Below are positions 31,926 through 32,806 of a DNA stretch of 32,806 bases, piece after piece (within the stretch, counting starts at the first letter, position 1; each line of letters opens with the position of its first letter). The translations under genes were made by a program, and so were the position numbers. This DNA comes from Candidatus Omnitrophota bacterium (GTDB taxonomy: Bacteria; Omnitrophota; Gorgyraeia; Gygaellales; Profunditerraquicolaceae). The stretch spans positions 1 to 32,806 of the forward strand of contig CAINQO010000040.1 of assembly GCA_903852325.1 (NCBI GenBank), written 5' to 3'. Under the pieces are notes generated by a model that saw only the letters and a list, made by a program, of their open reading frames with translations, had not been told where the DNA came from and did no database searches.

Positions 31926-32489
31926 ATGGATTTGGCGAACCTTCAATTAGACAAGCAAAAGAAAATATTGATCGTAATCTTTCTCCTTTTCTTTGTCTAT
32001 GCCGACAGCGCTTTCATTCTTAAAGCCCAGAAAGCGGGAATAAGGCGCGCGGAGACAAAAATCTCCAAGCTTAACGCTGACCTGGAGAACTTTAACCGCG
32101 GGCTGGAAAATATGCGTCAAGCCAAGAATGGCCCCCAGGGGGGAGAGAGAAAATCTTCTCCTTCAACCCGGATCGTCAGTGAAAGCAGGATCTCCGAGCT
32201 GCTGCAGGAGATTTCCCGGGCCGCCAATAAATACGATATCGCTATCACCCAGATCCGGCCGGTGCGGACGGAAGAAAAAAATAAGCTTGACCCCGGGCAG
32301 GGAAAACTTACGCCGATGTTGATTAACCTGGAAATGTCCGGTGATTACCATAACCTGGGAAAATTCATCCAGGCGGTGGAGGGTTCGCGGATCTTTATGC
32401 AGGTGGAGGAGGTGGATATTTCCACCCAGCTCCCGGATTACATGAAACAGAAGATCAATCTGGTCTTAAAAACCTATGTTACCAAATAA
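31926..32489 (+). CDS. pilO: Type IV pilus inner-membrane protein PilO
   Basis: A 187-residue protein with one N-terminal membrane helix (KKILIVIFLLFFVYADSAFIL, about 12-32), a coiled coil (about 33-70) and a ferredoxin-like domain with the typical LEMSGDYHNLGKFIQAVEGS segment near residues 137-156. It stands in the standard pilM-pilN-pilO order. PilO forms a dimer with PilN and links to PilP. Its last 14 bases overlap the pilP-like start. Confidence 0.9.
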   Translation: MDLANLQLDKQKKILIVIFLLFFVYADSAFILKAQKAGIRRAETKISKLNADLENFNRGLENMRQAKNGPQGGERKSSPSTRIVSESRISELLQEISRAANKYDIAITQIRPVRTEEKNKLDPGQGKLTPMLINLEMSGDYHNLGKFIQAVEGSRIFMQVEEVDISTQLPDYMKQKINLVLKTYVTK

Positions 32490-32806
32490 AAAATTTTCTT
32501 TCTGGCTGTTGATTTTATTTTGCGTGATCCTGGGCCGCGGATACGCCCAGGGGGAATTTGCCTACGACGCAAAAGGGAAACGCAATCCTTTTATCCCCCT
32601 GGTTACCCCTGAGGGCCGCCTGTTGAAGCTGGATAAGGAAAAGGAGACTACGCAGCAGGGGTTGAGCCTCGAGGGGATAATTTATGATAAACTGGGAAGG
32701 TCTTTTGCGATTGTTAACACCCAGGTAGTCGGCATCGGGGACATGGTGGGTGATTTTCAGGTTTTAAAGATCCTTAATAACAAAGTGATTTTCATCCGTA
32801 ACGGGG
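32476..32806 (+). CDS. PilP-like pilus assembly protein (3' end missing)
   Basis: An open frame from ATG 32476 to the window edge (110 codons and no stop). It opens with a signal peptide (MLPNKKFSFWLLILFCVILG), a possible cut after YAQ, then the RNPFIPL motif (36-42) typical of PilP, which usually has DPFxPL. Next comes the beta-rich LSLEGIIYDKLGRSFAIVN and VGDFQVLKILNNKVIF. This matches the start of the PilP domain. Its overlap with pilO and its place in the gene order support the call. pilQ would be expected next. Confidence 0.8.
   Translation, partial: MLPNKKFSFWLLILFCVILGRGYAQGEFAYDAKGKRNPFIPLVTPEGRLLKLDKEKETTQQGLSLEGIIYDKLGRSFAIVNTQVVGIGDMVGDFQVLKILNNKVIFIRNG

Overview
The window reads as one densely packed stretch of a Gram-negative-type bacterial chromosome. 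Every credible gene (31 complete, 2 cut by the window edges) lies on the + strand, and many neighbours overlap by ATGA or TAATG. GC is moderate. The prepilins next to pilMNO, the FAD-dependent thymidylate synthase, the split PA/PB glycine decarboxylase, the ECF-type Co/Ni transporter and the general protein style suggest an uncultured anaerobic lineage. Candidatus Omnitrophota (PVC-related) is my best guess. This rests on style and memory, not on a search, and no rRNA or tRNA is present to settle it.

Layout. (1) 1-4599: MoxR ATPase (5' end missing), DUF58 protein and a large membrane protein with coiled coil, Ig-like modules and a DUF4129-like end. (2) 4596-7272: an atypical SDR protein with a Cys4 knuckle, a DUF2062 membrane protein and a GNAT protein. 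(3) 7375-12827: a TolC-MacA-MacB type tripartite exporter followed by pabB. (4) 12854-14433: a promoter, an attenuator-like terminator, a tiny Cys/His protein and a DEAD-box helicase. (5) 14452-19173: a promoter, polysaccharide deacetylase, GT39-type glycosyltransferase, MFS transporter, cbiM and a PDGLE-domain protein. (6) 19160-26088: a complete glycine-cleavage P/T/H set, a LipM-like octanoyltransferase, lipoyl synthase LipA and ThyX. Together these make and use the lipoyl-H-protein and supply C1 units and dTMP; only the L-protein is absent. (7) 26094-28053: cbiQ, cbiO and a cupin, which complete the Co/Ni ECF transporter begun in region 5. (8) 28086-32806: a receiver-only response regulator, a strongly promoted major pilin with its own terminator, two further pilin-like proteins, then pilM, pilN, pilO and a truncated pilP-like gene.

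The most unusual signal is a family of three structured repeats (9641-9717, 19215-19311, 20437-20566). Each sits in the same orientation just upstream of a gene (macB, gcvT, gcvH). Their stems change in compensating pairs while the loops stay constant, and two copies carry one hairpin nested within the loop of another. I could not assign them to a known RNA or mobile-element family.

No stretch without a gene exceeds 300 bases. The longest are 28476-28709 (pilin promoter and leader), 29127-29328 (terminator, then an A/T-rich leader), 20410-20594 and 19174-19323 (structured repeats), and 14434-14584 (promoter). I saw no CRISPR array, tRNA, rRNA, transposase or phage gene.
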